Positions 16,714-26,492 of a DNA stretch of 64,000 bases are shown in pieces. The notes below the pieces were generated by a model, which searched no databases, was not told the DNA's origin, and saw only the letters and a list, made by a program, of their open reading frames with translations. Source of the stretch: Streptomyces endocoffeicus (GTDB taxonomy: Bacteria; Actinomycetota; Actinomycetes; Streptomycetales; Streptomycetaceae). How positions within the stretch are numbered: position 1 is the first letter of the stretch; each line of letters opens with the position of its first letter. A program made the position numbers and the translations under genes. Where the stretch lies: contig NZ_JAERRG010000001.1 of the NCBI RefSeq assembly GCF_016741935.1, positions 806,001-870,000 on the forward strand, read 5' to 3'.

Positions 16714-17029
16714 TTCCCCAACCTAGCCGTCGTGGATCACCCCGGAACAGCCCCTCTTTAAGACGTTTTTAGTTTGCGAGAAAAATTAACAACCGCCTCT
16801 TGTTCGGGGTAGCCGAACTAAACGAAGGTGTTAGGCGACGCGAACACGCCTTACTCAACCGCCGGAAGAGGGCAGTCCGCTGGCGCCCCCGTTCCCGAAG
16901 TCACGGGCGGTGGACCGCTCGACGCGACACCGCGAGCCCCGGCAAGGCACCGCCACACCGCACACGTTCGCCGATCACTCGCAAACCCCACCATCCCCCG
17001 CACCACTCCTGGGAGAGGAACCCACGGCC
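16714..17029. promoter_or_regulatory. Divergent ROK/operon A control region
   Basis: 316 bp between two divergent genes, with an AT-rich core at about 16755-16800. TTTAGTTTG lies at 16768-16776 and GAACTAAAC (the complement of GTTTAGTTC) at 16815-16823. The same 9-bp word GTTTAGTTC occurs at 39398-39406 in the control region of the other ROK gene. A GTTCGG/CCGAAC inverted repeat spans 16802-16818 and overlaps one of these words. These are the best operator candidates for the ROK repressors. The part from 16860 to 17000 is ordinary GC-rich leader without a supportable gene. Confidence 0.55.
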
Positions 17030-18133
17030 ATGGCCAAACAGACCCATCGCATCGGCATCCTGGGCAGCGGCAACATCTTCGGCCGGTATGTCACCGGTCT
17101 CGCCCGCTACCCGGAGCTCGAGATCGTGCGCGTGGGCGACGTCGATGTGGCACGGGCGAAGCAGGCGGCCGCCGACCATTCCATCCCGGCCTGGGGTGAC
17201 GACCGCGGGCTGTACGCCGACGACTCGGTGGACATCGTGGTCAACCTGACGCCGCCGGTCCACCACGCCCGTACGATCATCACGGCCCTGGAAGCGGGCA
17301 AACACGTCTACGTCGAGAAGCCGCTGGCCACCACGGTCACCGACGGCGAAGCGGTCCTCGCGGCGGCATCCCGCACCGGGCGGGTCCTCGGATCGGCGCC
17401 GGACACCTTCCTCGGCAGCGCCGCCCAGACGGCGCGCAAGGCGATCGACTCGGGCCTGATCGGCACGCCCATCGGCGCCTCCGCCTTCATCGGGCACAGC
17501 AAGGCCGAGACCTGGCACCCGAACCCGGCCTTCCTGTTCCAGCCGGGAGGCGGCCCGGTGATGGACATGGGTCCGTACTACCTGGCCATCCTCGTCAACT
17601 GCCTCGGCCCCGTCTCCACCGTCTCGGCGGCCGCCCGCATAGGCGTGCCCGAGCGCACCGTCACCGCGCCCGAACGGACCGTGGACACCATCGAGGTCAC
17701 CATCCCCACCCACACCGGTGCGGTGCTCACCTTCGCCTCCGGTGTCATCGCCACCACCCAGATGAGTTTCGACGTCTGGGACAGCGACCTGCCGTACCTG
17801 GAGATCTACGGCAGCGAGGGCACCCTCTCGCTGGCCAACCCGAACCACTTCGACGGCGATGTGCGGCTCCGGCGGCACGGAGCCGGCGACTGGACGGTCC
17901 TGGAACCGGCCCTCGAACTCTTCGGCGCCGTCGGCACCCGCGAGCAGTCCCGCCGCGGGCTCGGCGTCCGCGACCTCGCGAACGCCGTCGAGGGCGGCCC
18001 GCACCGCGCCAACGCCGCCTTCGCCTTCCATGTGCTCGAAACGCTCTGCGCGCTGGAGGGCTCGGCCCAGCAGGGCCGGTCCGTGACATTGAGCAGTTCC
18101 TGCGAGCGCCCCCAGCCCCGTTTCACCGTCTGA
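17030..18133 (+). CDS. Gfo/Idh/MocA-family oxidoreductase, operon A
   Basis: 367 residues. N-terminal Rossmann fold with GILGSGNIFGRYV, EKPLA at about residue 100 carrying the conserved Lys, then the alpha/beta substrate domain with GGPVMDMGPYYLA. The position where many family members have a catalytic His (D-x-G-x-H) reads DMGPYYL, a subfamily variant. Family members oxidise or reduce sugars and cyclitols with NAD(P). The ATG at 17030 is chosen because the protein then begins like its paralogue at 36119-37228. It heads the operon with the TIM-barrel and ABC genes, divergent from the ROK repressor. Likely acts on the imported glycoside, perhaps at C3. Confidence 0.88.
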   Translation: MAKQTHRIGILGSGNIFGRYVTGLARYPELEIVRVGDVDVARAKQAAADHSIPAWGDDRGLYADDSVDIVVNLTPPVHHARTIITALEAGKHVYVEKPLATTVTDGEAVLAAASRTGRVLGSAPDTFLGSAAQTARKAIDSGLIGTPIGASAFIGHSKAETWHPNPAFLFQPGGGPVMDMGPYYLAILVNCLGPVSTVSAAARIGVPERTVTAPERTVDTIEVTIPTHTGAVLTFASGVIATTQMSFDVWDSDLPYLEIYGSEGTLSLANPNHFDGDVRLRRHGAGDWTVLEPALELFGAVGTREQSRRGLGVRDLANAVEGGPHRANAAFAFHVLETLCALEGSAQQGRSVTLSSSCERPQPRFTV

Positions 18134-18201
18134 CACCCGCCCGTTCACCCGCCCGTCCACCCATCCGCCCCACCGCCCCGGCCTCAAGGGAAAGGACCCT
18201 C

Positions 18202-19089
18202 ATGACCATTCGCCACGACAGGATCGCGATCAACCCCCTGCAGTGGATCGCCACCGACGACGGCTGGATCGACCCCGCTCTGGCGCCGCCCCTGCCCGAG
18301 CGCCTCAAGGTCATCCACGAGGCGGGCATCGCCGCCGTGCACGCGGACGTGCCCACCGGGATGACGGCCGCCGAATACGGCCGGCTGCTCGACGAGCACG
18401 GTCTGGCACCCGCCCCGGGCTATATCTCGGGCCCCCTCCCGGAGGACGAGAGCAGCCTGCGCGAACTGCTCGACAAGACCGACCGCGTCAGCACCCAGAT
18501 GGCCGAGCTGGGCCTGCCCACGGTCTTCGTGGCCACCGGCATGAACAAGCAGGCCCCCCGGGTGCACCGCCCCGCCGTGGGCGCGGAGGCGACTCCCGAA
18601 CGGCTGGAGCGGGTGCGCGAGGTGTTCGCCCGCATGGGCGAGACCACCAGGGCGAACGGCGTCACCGCCGCGTTCCACCCGCACATCGGCACCTGGGCGG
18701 AGACCGAGGAGGAGACCCGCTTCATCCTCGACGGCGTGGCCGCGGACGTCCTCTCCTTCGGCCCGGACATCGGCCACCTCGGCTGGACCGGAGCCGATGT
18801 CACCGGCCTCATCCGCGACTACGCCGACCGGGTCGCCGCCCTGCACATCAAGGACTTCCACGCCGACGTGGCCGAGCGGGGCCGTGCCGAGGGATGGACC
18901 TACCAGCAGACCGTGCTGGCCGGGCTGTGGGCCGAGCCGGGCCACGCCTCGGTCGACATCCCCGCCACCCTGGCCGCGCTGCCCGACACCTTCGACGGCT
19001 GGCTGGTGATCGAGGTCGACCGCGGCGCCCAGGCCACCCCCGAGGAAAGCGTCCGGCTCTGCGGCGAGTGGGCCCGGCGGCAGCGCTGA
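18202..19089 (+). CDS. TIM-barrel sugar isomerase/epimerase-like enzyme (IolE-type site), operon A
   Basis: 295 residues of the xylose-isomerase-like TIM-barrel superfamily. The stretch FHPHIGTWAETEEE (about 158-171) followed by GPDIGHL (187-193), LHIKD and VIEVDRG matches the metal-site arrangement of inosose dehydratase (IolE). Related barrels act as epimerases, dehydratases or, in C-glycoside and levoglucosan catabolism, as lyases on 3-keto sugars. It lies after the Gfo/Idh gene with AAAGGA before the ATG. Its paralogue is at 35186-36079. The pairing with a Gfo dehydrogenase suggests it acts on the oxidised sugar. Confidence 0.83.
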   Translation: MTIRHDRIAINPLQWIATDDGWIDPALAPPLPERLKVIHEAGIAAVHADVPTGMTAAEYGRLLDEHGLAPAPGYISGPLPEDESSLRELLDKTDRVSTQMAELGLPTVFVATGMNKQAPRVHRPAVGAEATPERLERVREVFARMGETTRANGVTAAFHPHIGTWAETEEETRFILDGVAADVLSFGPDIGHLGWTGADVTGLIRDYADRVAALHIKDFHADVAERGRAEGWTYQQTVLAGLWAEPGHASVDIPATLAALPDTFDGWLVIEVDRGAQATPEESVRLCGEWARRQR

Positions 19090-19117
19090 ACACGGCATCC
19101 GAGAGCAGAAGGACGAC

Positions 19118-20623
19118 ATGCGAAGAATGGTCATGGCAGGGGTGGCCCTCACCCTCGTGGCCGTGTCGGCGTGCGGCGGCTCCGGCGCCACGGCGTCCGC
19201 CACCGGAGACGACACGCTGACGCTGTCCATCGGCAACGCCCACACCGGCTGGGACCTGGCCTCCGCCGCCCTGGGCGACAACATCCAGTACTACGAGCCC
19301 GTCTTCGACTCCCTGGTCCGGCTGGACTCGAAGGCCCGTCCCCATCCGAACCTGGCCACCTCCTGGTCCTACGACCGCGGCCGCACCGTGCTGACCATGA
19401 AGCTCAGAAAGGACGTGCGGTTCACCGACGGTACGGCGCTCGACGCGACCGCGGTGCGCAAGAGCCTGCTCCACAACAAGGAGGGCACCAACGAGGCCGC
19501 CGGCAAACTCCGCGCCATCGACTCGGTGAAGGCCGTGAACCCCCGGACCGTGGCCATTCACCTGTCGGCGCCCGACCCCCAGCTCGTGGTGAACCTCGGC
19601 GACCCTTCAGGCATGATCGCCAGTCCCAGGGATCTGGCGGCGAAGGGCGGCCCGGTCGGCTCGGGCCCCTACGTGCTGGACAAGGCCGCCACGACCAACG
19701 GCAGCACCTACGCCTTCACCCGCAACCCGGACTACTGGAACAAGAAGGCGTACCCCTTCGACAAGATCGTCATCAAGAACATCAGCGACCCCACCGCGCG
19801 GCTGAACGCCCTGCTCAGCGGGCAGGTCGACTGGGCCCGTATCACCCCGCAGACCGCCCGGTACGCCAAGGGCCGGGGCCTGGAGGTGAGGTCGCACGCC
19901 GACAGCGTCGAGGGCCTCTACATCTGGGACCGCACCGGCAGGACCGTGCCGGCCCTGGGCAAGGTGAAGGTGCGCCAGGCCCTGAACCACGCCTTCGACC
20001 GGAAGACGATCGTCGAGAAGCTCAACCTCGGCTACGCCACCGCCACCTCGCAGATGGCGACCGCGGGCAGCACCTGGTACGAGAGGTCCCTCGAGAGCAA
20101 CTACGCCTACGACCCGGCCAGGGCCAGGAGGCTGCTCGCCGAGGCGGGTTATCCGCACGGCTTCACCGTCACCATGCCCGACGTCTCCTCCGTCGCCTCC
20201 AGCCAGCAGGTCGTCATGGTCCAGGCTCTGGAGGACATCGGCATCAAGGTCAAGGTGGACAAGATCCCGTTCACCCGGCTGTTCACGGCCCTCCAGTCCG
20301 GCGAGTACGCGATGTCATGGTTCAAGCTGCAGTCCGGCCAGCCCTGGGACTTCATCCAGTCCGAGCTGGCCAAGGGCGCCGCCTGGAACCCCGCCAAGGA
20401 CTTCGACCCAAGGCTCAACTCCATGATCGGCAAGGCGCAGAAGGCCCGGGGCGCGGCGCAGACCGCGGCGTTCCGCGAGATCAACTCCTACCTCCAGGAC
20501 AACGCCTTCAACGCGCCCTGGGATGTGCTGGACGCCGTCCAGGGCAACTCCAAGAAGATCAAGGTGACGCCCCGCGCCTTCGTCTCCGCGGTACCGATCT
20601 ACGCCATGGCCCCCGCCGGCTGA
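19118..20623 (+). CDS. ABC transporter substrate-binding lipoprotein, family 5, operon A
   Basis: 501 residues. A signal peptide ends in a lipobox, VAVSACGG, with lipidated Cys19. The mature protein has the family-5 (oligopeptide/nickel/glycoside) features RKDVRFTDGTALDATAV and VRQALNHAFDRKTIV. It would capture the substrate outside the membrane and deliver it to the downstream permeases. Family-5 proteins also bind oligosaccharides and glycosides, and the neighbouring ROK, Gfo and TIM-barrel genes favour a sugar conjugate over a peptide. AAGGA precedes the ATG. Confidence 0.9.
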   Translation: MRRMVMAGVALTLVAVSACGGSGATASATGDDTLTLSIGNAHTGWDLASAALGDNIQYYEPVFDSLVRLDSKARPHPNLATSWSYDRGRTVLTMKLRKDVRFTDGTALDATAVRKSLLHNKEGTNEAAGKLRAIDSVKAVNPRTVAIHLSAPDPQLVVNLGDPSGMIASPRDLAAKGGPVGSGPYVLDKAATTNGSTYAFTRNPDYWNKKAYPFDKIVIKNISDPTARLNALLSGQVDWARITPQTARYAKGRGLEVRSHADSVEGLYIWDRTGRTVPALGKVKVRQALNHAFDRKTIVEKLNLGYATATSQMATAGSTWYERSLESNYAYDPARARRLLAEAGYPHGFTVTMPDVSSVASSQQVVMVQALEDIGIKVKVDKIPFTRLFTALQSGEYAMSWFKLQSGQPWDFIQSELAKGAAWNPAKDFDPRLNSMIGKAQKARGAAQTAAFREINSYLQDNAFNAPWDVLDAVQGNSKKIKVTPRAFVSAVPIYAMAPAG

Positions 20624-20642
20624 CGCGGAAGGAAAGAACGCG

Positions 20643-21584
20643 ATGCTGACCTTTCTCGTACGCCGCGTCGCGGCCGGTCTGGTGCTCCTCTATGTGCTCG
20701 CGACGACGGCGTTCGCGATGATGAGCCTCACCGGGGCCGACGCCGCGCGCAATATCGCCGGCACGATGGCGACGCCGGAGCAAATCGCCGCGAAGAGGCA
20801 TGAGCTGGGGCTGGACCGGCCGTGGATCACGCAGTACGGGGAGTGGCTGACCCACGCGGTCCGGGGCGACTTCGGGACCTCCTGGTTCGGCGGTGACTCC
20901 GTCTCCGAAAGCCTGGTGCTCAAGGCGCCGGTGTCCCTGTCCATCGTGGTCAGCGGGCTCCTGCTGGCCACCGTCCTCAGCGCGGTGCTCGGCATCGCCG
21001 CCGCCGTACGGCGCGGCTGGCTCGACCGGGCGGTCCAGGCGACCGCCATCGTCGGGTACGCGGTGCCGAGCTTCCTGCTGGCGCTGCTGCTCTCCGCCAC
21101 CCTCGCCGTCCAGCTGGGCTGGCTCCCGGCCACCGGATATGTGCCGCTCGTCTCCTCCCCCTCCGGCTGGCTCCGGTCCATCACCCTCCCCGCCGTCTCG
21201 CTCGCCATCGGCGCCATCGCCGCCACCGCCCAGCAGGTGCGCGGTTCGGTCATCGACGTACTGCGCCAGGACTTCGTGCGCACCCTGCGCAGCCGGGGGC
21301 TGAGCGAGCGGCGGGTGCTCTTCCGCCACGTCCTGCGCAACGCGGCGCCACCGGCGCTGACCGTGCTCTCCCTGCAGTTCATCTCCCTGGTCGGCGGCGC
21401 CGTCGTCATCGAGAAGGTCTTCGGACTCCCCGGAGTGGGCTCAGCGGCGGTGACGGCGACCGTCAACGGCGACACGCCCCTCGTCATGGGCGTCGTGGTC
21501 TACCTCGTCCTCATCGTCGTGGCGGTCAATCTGCTGGTGGACCTCGCCTACGGCTGGCTCAACCCGAAGGTGCGTGTCCGATGA
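20643..21584 (+). CDS. ABC transporter permease, DppB-type, operon A
   Basis: 313 residues with about six membrane segments and the inner-membrane coupling motif near VIDVLRQDFVRTLRSRGLSERRVLFRH. The N-terminus MLTFLVRRVAAGLVLLYVL is typical of DppB/OppB permeases. It would form half of the translocation channel with the permease domain of the next protein, whose ATG overlaps this stop (21581-21584). A paralogue of the same length, 313 residues, is encoded at 32592-33533. Confidence 0.9.
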   Translation: MLTFLVRRVAAGLVLLYVLATTAFAMMSLTGADAARNIAGTMATPEQIAAKRHELGLDRPWITQYGEWLTHAVRGDFGTSWFGGDSVSESLVLKAPVSLSIVVSGLLLATVLSAVLGIAAAVRRGWLDRAVQATAIVGYAVPSFLLALLLSATLAVQLGWLPATGYVPLVSSPSGWLRSITLPAVSLAIGAIAATAQQVRGSVIDVLRQDFVRTLRSRGLSERRVLFRHVLRNAAPPALTVLSLQFISLVGGAVVIEKVFGLPGVGSAAVTATVNGDTPLVMGVVVYLVLIVVAVNLLVDLAYGWLNPKVRVR

Positions 21585-23380
21585 CGCATTCCGCGACCCG
21601 CGATACCCCCGGCACCCCCGGCTCCGCGCCGGACACCGCCCGCCGGCGCGGCCATCCGCTGGGCCGGCTGCTCCGCCATCCGGTGGCGGTGGTGTGCCTG
21701 GTCCTGCTGGCCCTCATGGTGGCGGCCAGTGTCTGCGCTCCCCTGCTCACCTCGGCCAGTCCGACCCGCGCCACCCTGGCCGACGCCTTCGCGCCACCCG
21801 GCGGCGGCCACCTACTGGGCGCCGACAGCGTCGGACGGGATGTGCTGGCGCGGGTGCTCTACGGCGGCCGGGTCAGCCTGCTCGGCGGGTTCATCGCCGT
21901 CGCGGTCGCCCTGCTGATCGGCGTTCCGGCCGGGCTGCTCGCCGGCTACTACCGGGGCCTGCTCGACACCGTCGTCAGCTGGGTGGCGAGTCTCGTCATG
22001 GCGGCGCCCGCCATCATGGTGCTGCTGGTCTCCATCGCCGCGATCGGCCCCGACACCAACGCGACGATGGCGGTGCTCGGCATCATCCTCGCCCCCGGGG
22101 TCTTCCGCCTCGTACGGGCCTCCGTCACCTCGGTGCGCGAGGAGCTGTACGTCGACGCCGCCCGGGTCTCCGGACTCGGCGACGCCCGTATCGTGCGCCG
22201 GCACATCCTGCCGGTGGTGCAGGCACCCACCATCATCCAGGCGGCGCAGATGTTCGGCGTGGCCGTGGTCATCCAGGCGGGCATCGAGTTCCTCGGCCTC
22301 GGCTCGGCCGGGCAGGCCAGCTGGGGCGCGATGCTCAACGACGCGTTCGCCAACCTGTACACCAAGCCCTCCCTGCTGGTGGCCCCTGGCCTGGCGATCG
22401 TGATCACCGTGGCGGCGCTCGGTCTGCTGGCCAACGCACTGCGCGACGCGCTCCTGGAGACGGGCGCCCCGGCGGCGCGGCGGCCCGGACGCCCCAGGAC
22501 GGCACGGCCCGGCGCTCGCCCGGCGGACGGGGACGACAGCCTCCTCGCGGTCGAGAACCTGCGGGTCACCTACCCCGCCCACGACGGCGAGCGCACCGTG
22601 GTGGACGGGGTGTCGCTCACCGTACGCCGTGGTGAAGTGGTCGGCCTGGTCGGCGAGTCGGGATCGGGCAAGAGCCAGACGGCGTTCGCGGTCCTCGGAC
22701 TGCTGCCCCCGGAAGGCCGGAGCGAGGCCGACCGGCTGAGCTTCGACGGCCGCGATCTGCGGGGGCTCGGCGCCAAGGAGCGGAACGCGCTGCGCGGCTG
22801 CCGCATCGCCTACGTCCCCCAGGAACCGATGTCCAACCTCGACCCGGCCTTCCGCATCGGCACCCAGCTCGTCGACCCGATGCGGCGGCATCTGAAGCTG
22901 TCGGCACGGGAGGCACGGGAGAAGGCCCTGTCCCTGCTGGAGCGGGTCGGGATCCCCGAGCCGGAGCGCGTCTACCACGCCTACCCGCACCAGATCTCCG
23001 GCGGTATGGCCCAGCGGGTCCTCATCGCGGGCGCCGTCTCCTGCGACCCCGATCTGCTGATCGCGGACGAGCCCACCACGGCCCTGGATGTCACCGTCCA
23101 GGCCGAGGTCCTCGACCTGCTGCGGGAGTTGCAGCAGGAGCGGCGGATGGGTCTGATCCTGGTGACGCACGACTTCGGCGTGGTCGCGGACATCTGCGAC
23201 CGCGTGGTCGTCATGCGGACCGGCCAGGTCGTGGAAACCGCTCCGGCCGGGCAGCTCTTCGCCGATCCGCACCATGAGTACACCCGCATGCTGCTGGACT
23301 CGACGCTGGAGGACGCCCCGCCCCGCACCCCGCTCCGGCAGGCCCCGGCGACCGGCACGTCCCTCCAGGAGAAGGTATGA
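21581..23380 (+). CDS. Permease-ATPase fusion (DppC-DppD in one chain), operon A
   Basis: 599 residues. The N-terminal part (about 1-295) is a DppC-type permease with several membrane helices and the coupling loop [19 protein letters not shown]. After a Pro/Arg-rich linker, a complete ATPase domain follows (about 320-590) with Walker [12 protein letters not shown] (around 355), signature SGGMAQR, Walker [13 protein letters not shown] and the H-loop THDFGVV. In most Dpp/Opp systems these are separate proteins. The fusion, in frame and repeated in the paralogue at 30826-32595, is genuine. It overlaps both neighbours by ATGA. Confidence 0.92.
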   Translation: MTHSATRDTPGTPGSAPDTARRRGHPLGRLLRHPVAVVCLVLLALMVAASVCAPLLTSASPTRATLADAFAPPGGGHLLGADSVGRDVLARVLYGGRVSLLGGFIAVAVALLIGVPAGLLAGYYRGLLDTVVSWVASLVMAAPAIMVLLVSIAAIGPDTNATMAVLGIILAPGVFRLVRASVTSVREELYVDAARVSGLGDARIVRRHILPVVQAPTIIQAAQMFGVAVVIQAGIEFLGLGSAGQASWGAMLNDAFANLYTKPSLLVAPGLAIVITVAALGLLANALRDALLETGAPAARRPGRPRTARPGARPADGDDSLLAVENLRVTYPAHDGERTVVDGVSLTVRRGEVVGLVGESGSGKSQTAFAVLGLLPPEGRSEADRLSFDGRDLRGLGAKERNALRGCRIAYVPQEPMSNLDPAFRIGTQLVDPMRRHLKLSAREAREKALSLLERVGIPEPERVYHAYPHQISGGMAQRVLIAGAVSCDPDLLIADEPTTALDVTVQAEVLDLLRELQQERRMGLILVTHDFGVVADICDRVVVMRTGQVVETAPAGQLFADPHHEYTRMLLDSTLEDAPPRTPLRQAPATGTSLQEKV

Positions 23381-24222
23381 ACACCACCCCGGCCCAGGTG
23401 CTCGAAATCGACGAGCTGGTCGTGGAGTACGCCACCAAGGGGCGGCGCGCCCGGCCGTTCCGGGCCCTGCACGGCGTCTCCCTGGACATCCGGCCCGCCG
23501 AGACCGTGGGTCTGGTCGGCGAATCCGGCTCGGGCAAGACGACACTCGGGCGCGCGGTGCTCGGACTCGCCCCGGTGGCCGAGGGCGAGATCCGCTATGC
23601 GGGCCGGGTGATCTCAGGGCTGAGCGCGCGGGAGCGGCGCGCGCTCAGCGCCGAGATCCAGGTCGTCTTCCAGGACCCCTACACCTCGCTGAACCCGGCG
23701 ATGACGGTGGGCGACATCCTCACCGAGCCCCTGCTGGTCTCGGGCACCACCCGCGCCACCGCCGAGGAGCGGGTCCGCGGACTGCTGGACCAGGTGCGGC
23801 TGCCGGCCGACGCCGCACACCGGCTGCCACGGGAGTTCTCCGGCGGTCAGCGCCAGCGCGTCGCGATCGCGCGGGCCCTGTGCCGCGACCCGCGGCTGAT
23901 CGTGTGCGACGAGCCGGTCAGCGCGCTGGACCTGTCCACCCAGGCCCGGGTCCTGGAACTGTTCGTGGAGATCCAGGAGCGTACGGGTGTCGCCTATCTG
24001 TTCATCACCCACGATCTGTCGGTGGTGCGGTGTGTCAGCCATCGCGTGGCCGTGATGCATCGCGGCCGGATCGTGGAGTCGGGGGAGGCGACGGCCGTGA
24101 CCGGCGACCCTCGGGACCCCTATACGCGGCGGCTGATGCTCGCCGCCCCCGTACCGGACCCGGAGCGCCAGCGGGAACGCCGGGAGCGGCGCCGGAGCCT
24201 CATGGCCACGACGGCAGAATGA
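23377..24222 (+). CDS. ABC transporter ATPase, DppF-type, operon A
   Basis: 281 residues. Walker [20 protein letters not shown]-loop [16 protein letters not shown], signature [15 protein letters not shown], Walker [13 protein letters not shown] and H-loop THDLSVV are all intact. The C-terminal segment [17 protein letters not shown] is the usual DppF/OppF extension. It supplies the second nucleotide-binding domain of the importer next to the one fused to the permease. The ATG overlaps the upstream stop and its own stop overlaps the next gene, so the whole importer is one translationally coupled unit. Confidence 0.92.
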   Translation: MNTTPAQVLEIDELVVEYATKGRRARPFRALHGVSLDIRPAETVGLVGESGSGKTTLGRAVLGLAPVAEGEIRYAGRVISGLSARERRALSAEIQVVFQDPYTSLNPAMTVGDILTEPLLVSGTTRATAEERVRGLLDQVRLPADAAHRLPREFSGGQRQRVAIARALCRDPRLIVCDEPVSALDLSTQARVLELFVEIQERTGVAYLFITHDLSVVRCVSHRVAVMHRGRIVESGEATAVTGDPRDPYTRRLMLAAPVPDPERQRERRERRRSLMATTAE

Positions 24223-25163
24223 CGAGCATGGACAACGCATACGGATTCACGGCGTACGGCGGCCCGGACGTGGAACGCTTCCTGGACCTTCCGCTCCCCT
24301 CCCCCGGACCGGGGGAACTGCTGATCGAGGTGCACGCGGCAGGGGTCAACCCGGTCGACTTCAAGGTGCGCGAGGGAATGCACCGGTCGTTCCTCCCGCT
24401 CGACCTCCCCGCGGTGTTCGGGCGCGAGGCGGCCGGGGTGGTGGTGGCCCTCGGCCCGGAGGTCGAGGGGTTCGCCGTGGGTGACTCGGTGTTCGGCAGC
24501 AGCGCGCGTGGCTGCGGTGGCTACGCCCACCACGCCGTCCTGACCGCCGGCTTCACCATCGTCAAGCCGGAGGGGCTGTCGTACACCGACGCGGCGGCGC
24601 TCCCGGTGGCGGCGGGGACCGCGTACGACTCCGTGCGCGGGCTGGACCCGGCCGCCGGGGAGACATTGCTGATCCTGGGCATCGGAGGCGGCGTGGGCGT
24701 GGCGGCGGCCCAGCTCGCCGCATCGGAGGGGGTGTCGGTGGTCGGCACCGCGTCCCGCGCGAAGCGGGACTTCGTGGTGTCCCTGGGCGCCACGGCCGTC
24801 GCGTACGACGGCGATGACACCGCGGACCGGCTGGCCGCCGCCCTCCCGAACGGTGCCGACGCCGTGCTGGACCTGGTGGGCGGCGACGCCCTGGACACGG
24901 TCTCCGGGGTGATGTCCCCCGACTGCCGTGTCCTCACGGTCGCCGGCCCGGACACCGCGGCTCGCTTCGGCGCCCGGCCACTGTCCCGCGGCAACCGGGC
25001 GGCGGCCCTGGGCGAACTCGCGCGCCGGGTCCAGGACGGCCGGCTCGACCCCCGGGTCCGGGAGGTCTTCCCCTTCGCGGAGGCCCCGGCCGCCCTTCGC
25101 GCGGTCGAATCCGGCCACCCCTGGGGAAAGGTGGTGCTGGAGATGCGGACCAGGACTCGGTGA
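24219..25163 (+). CDS. MDR oxidoreductase (quinone oxidoreductase family)
   Basis: 314 residues with GroES-like N-terminal domain (AAGVNPVDFKVREG) and a nucleotide-binding loop ILGIGGGVGVAAAQLA. No zinc-ligand cysteine cluster is present. It belongs to NADPH-dependent quinone/enone reductases. The ATG at 24219 overlaps the ATPase stop; a second ATG at 24228 is possible. It is the last gene of operon A and ends 5 bp from the convergent flavin-reductase gene. It has no counterpart in operon B. Its link to transport is unclear. Confidence 0.82.
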   Translation: MTSMDNAYGFTAYGGPDVERFLDLPLPSPGPGELLIEVHAAGVNPVDFKVREGMHRSFLPLDLPAVFGREAAGVVVALGPEVEGFAVGDSVFGSSARGCGGYAHHAVLTAGFTIVKPEGLSYTDAAALPVAAGTAYDSVRGLDPAAGETLLILGIGGGVGVAAAQLAASEGVSVVGTASRAKRDFVVSLGATAVAYDGDDTADRLAAALPNGADAVLDLVGGDALDTVSGVMSPDCRVLTVAGPDTAARFGARPLSRGNRAAALGELARRVQDGRLDPRVREVFPFAEAPAALRAVESGHPWGKVVLEMRTRTR

Positions 25164-25168
25164 CGTTC

Positions 25169-25714
25169 TCACCCAGGTACCAGTGGTGTGGCGTCGAGGC
25201 GGTGGAACGCACGGTTGAAGTAGACGAGGCTCTGCCCGCCCGAACGGGTGCGGATCTGCTCGATGTCGACGAAGAGCACGCTGTGGGAGCCCATGGGGAC
25301 AGCGTCCACGATCGTGCCGATGGCGCTCACCAGGGCGTCCTTGAGAACCGGTACGTCGTGGGTGCGGTCCCAGACGTCCCAGGTGAAGCGCTCGGCCATC
25401 GGCACCTTCGTGGCCCCGGCGAAGTGCAGGGCCAGTTCCTGCTGGGCGCCGCCGAGCACATTGACGCAGACCCTGCCATTGGCCCGGAACACATCGTGCA
25501 TGGCGCTGCCGCGGTTGACGCAGACCAGAACGGTCGGCGGATCGTCGGTCACGGAGCAGACGGCGCTGACGGTGATGCCACAGCGGCCGTTCGGGCCATT
25601 GGTGGTCAGGATGTTGACGGCCGCCGGGAGATGCGCCATCGCCTCACGGAACTGGGACCGGTCGGGGGTCACGGCGGTGCCCCTCCTCTCCTGCTTCGGT
25701 TCGGATGCGCTCAT
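25169..25714 (-). CDS. iacG: Flavin reductase, HpaC/IacG-like
   Basis: 181-residue flavin-reductase-domain protein. The core ITVSAVCSVTDDPPTVLVCVNRGSAMHDVF and the later FNRAFHRL are typical of NAD(P)H:flavin reductases serving two-component monooxygenases. It would supply reduced flavin to the acyl-CoA-dehydrogenase-like monooxygenase encoded three genes upstream. In iac clusters of proteobacteria the equivalent gene is iacG. It is the last gene of a leftward run of four and ends convergently with operon A. Symbol given by context and similarity, not by experiment. Confidence 0.78.
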   Translation of the reverse strand: MSASEPKQERRGTAVTPDRSQFREAMAHLPAAVNILTTNGPNGRCGITVSAVCSVTDDPPTVLVCVNRGSAMHDVFRANGRVCVNVLGGAQQELALHFAGATKVPMAERFTWDVWDRTHDVPVLKDALVSAIGTIVDAVPMGSHSVLFVDIEQIRTRSGGQSLVYFNRAFHRLDATPLVPG

Positions 25715-25739
25715 GTGGTCACGGTGTTCCGGGCGCGCG

Positions 25740-26492
25740 TCAGCGCATGTACAGGCCGCCGTTGGCGTCCCAGCACGCGCCGGTGACCGCGTCCGCGTGG
25801 TCGGCGGCGAGCAGTACGGCCATATCGGCGATGAACTCCGGACGCCCCAACCGCCCTACGGGGATGGCGCGTTCGAAGTTTTTGATCTTGTCCGGCGGGA
25901 TGATGTCGCGGACCACCGGCAGGTCCAGGGGGCCCGGGGAGATGGCGTTCACCGTCACCCCGTGCGAGCTGAGCTCGCGGGCGAACACCTTCGTCAGAGT
26001 GGCCACTCCCCCCTTCGCCGCCGCGTAGTGCGCTCCGGTCCCCGTGCCGCCGTTCTGACCGGCGAGGGAGGCGATGTTGACGATGCGCCCGTAGCCCCGT
26101 TCGGCGAAGTAGGCGCCGAGGACCTGGCAGCCGAAGAAGGCGCCGTTGAGGTTGGTGGACACGACCCGGTCGAAGCTCTCGGGGCTGATGTCCATCAGCG
26201 ATTCGGCCTTGGTCAGTGCGGCGTTGTTGACCAGCACATGGACGGCACCCCAGCGGTCGACGAGCTGATCGCGGACGGTCGCGAAGGCGTTCTTGTCGCA
26301 CACGTCCAGGGCGAGCCCGGCGGTGGCGCGGCCTTCCGGGTCGAGATCCGCCGCGGCCTTCACCGCGCCCGACTCGTCCAGGTCGGTGAGGGCGACGTAG
26401 TAGCCCCGGTCGTACAGCCGGCGGGCGATGTGGGCGCCGAGGCCGCCCGCCGCTCCCGTCACGAGCGCGACGCGGACATTCTCCGTGGTCAT
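25740..26492 (-). CDS. Short-chain dehydrogenase/reductase, IacE-like
   Basis: 250 residues. The cofactor loop is TGAAGGLGAHIA, followed by NNAAL, the catalytic Ser in VNIASLAG, and Tyr-Lys in HYAAAKGG. PG near residue 185 and the C-terminal GACWDANGG are standard for classical SDRs. The ATG at 26492 overlaps the stop of the IacB-like gene (ATGA). iac clusters encode an SDR, IacE, that works after the IacA-catalysed oxygenation. Here the order IacA, IacB, SDR, flavin reductase supports that role. The SDR family is broad, so function rests on context. Confidence 0.8.
   Translation of the reverse strand: MTTENVRVALVTGAAGGLGAHIARRLYDRGYYVALTDLDESGAVKAAADLDPEGRATAGLALDVCDKNAFATVRDQLVDRWGAVHVLVNNAALTKAESLMDISPESFDRVVSTNLNGAFFGCQVLGAYFAERGYGRIVNIASLAGQNGGTGTGAHYAAAKGGVATLTKVFARELSSHGVTVNAISPGPLDLPVVRDIIPPDKIKNFERAIPVGRLGRPEFIADMAVLLAADHADAVTGACWDANGGLYMR

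Noticed and set aside
19118..24222. Dipeptide or nickel uptake system
   Set aside because: The family-5 fold alone does not fix the substrate; ROK, Gfo/Idh and TIM-barrel neighbours and the absence of peptidase or nickel genes favour a sugar conjugate.
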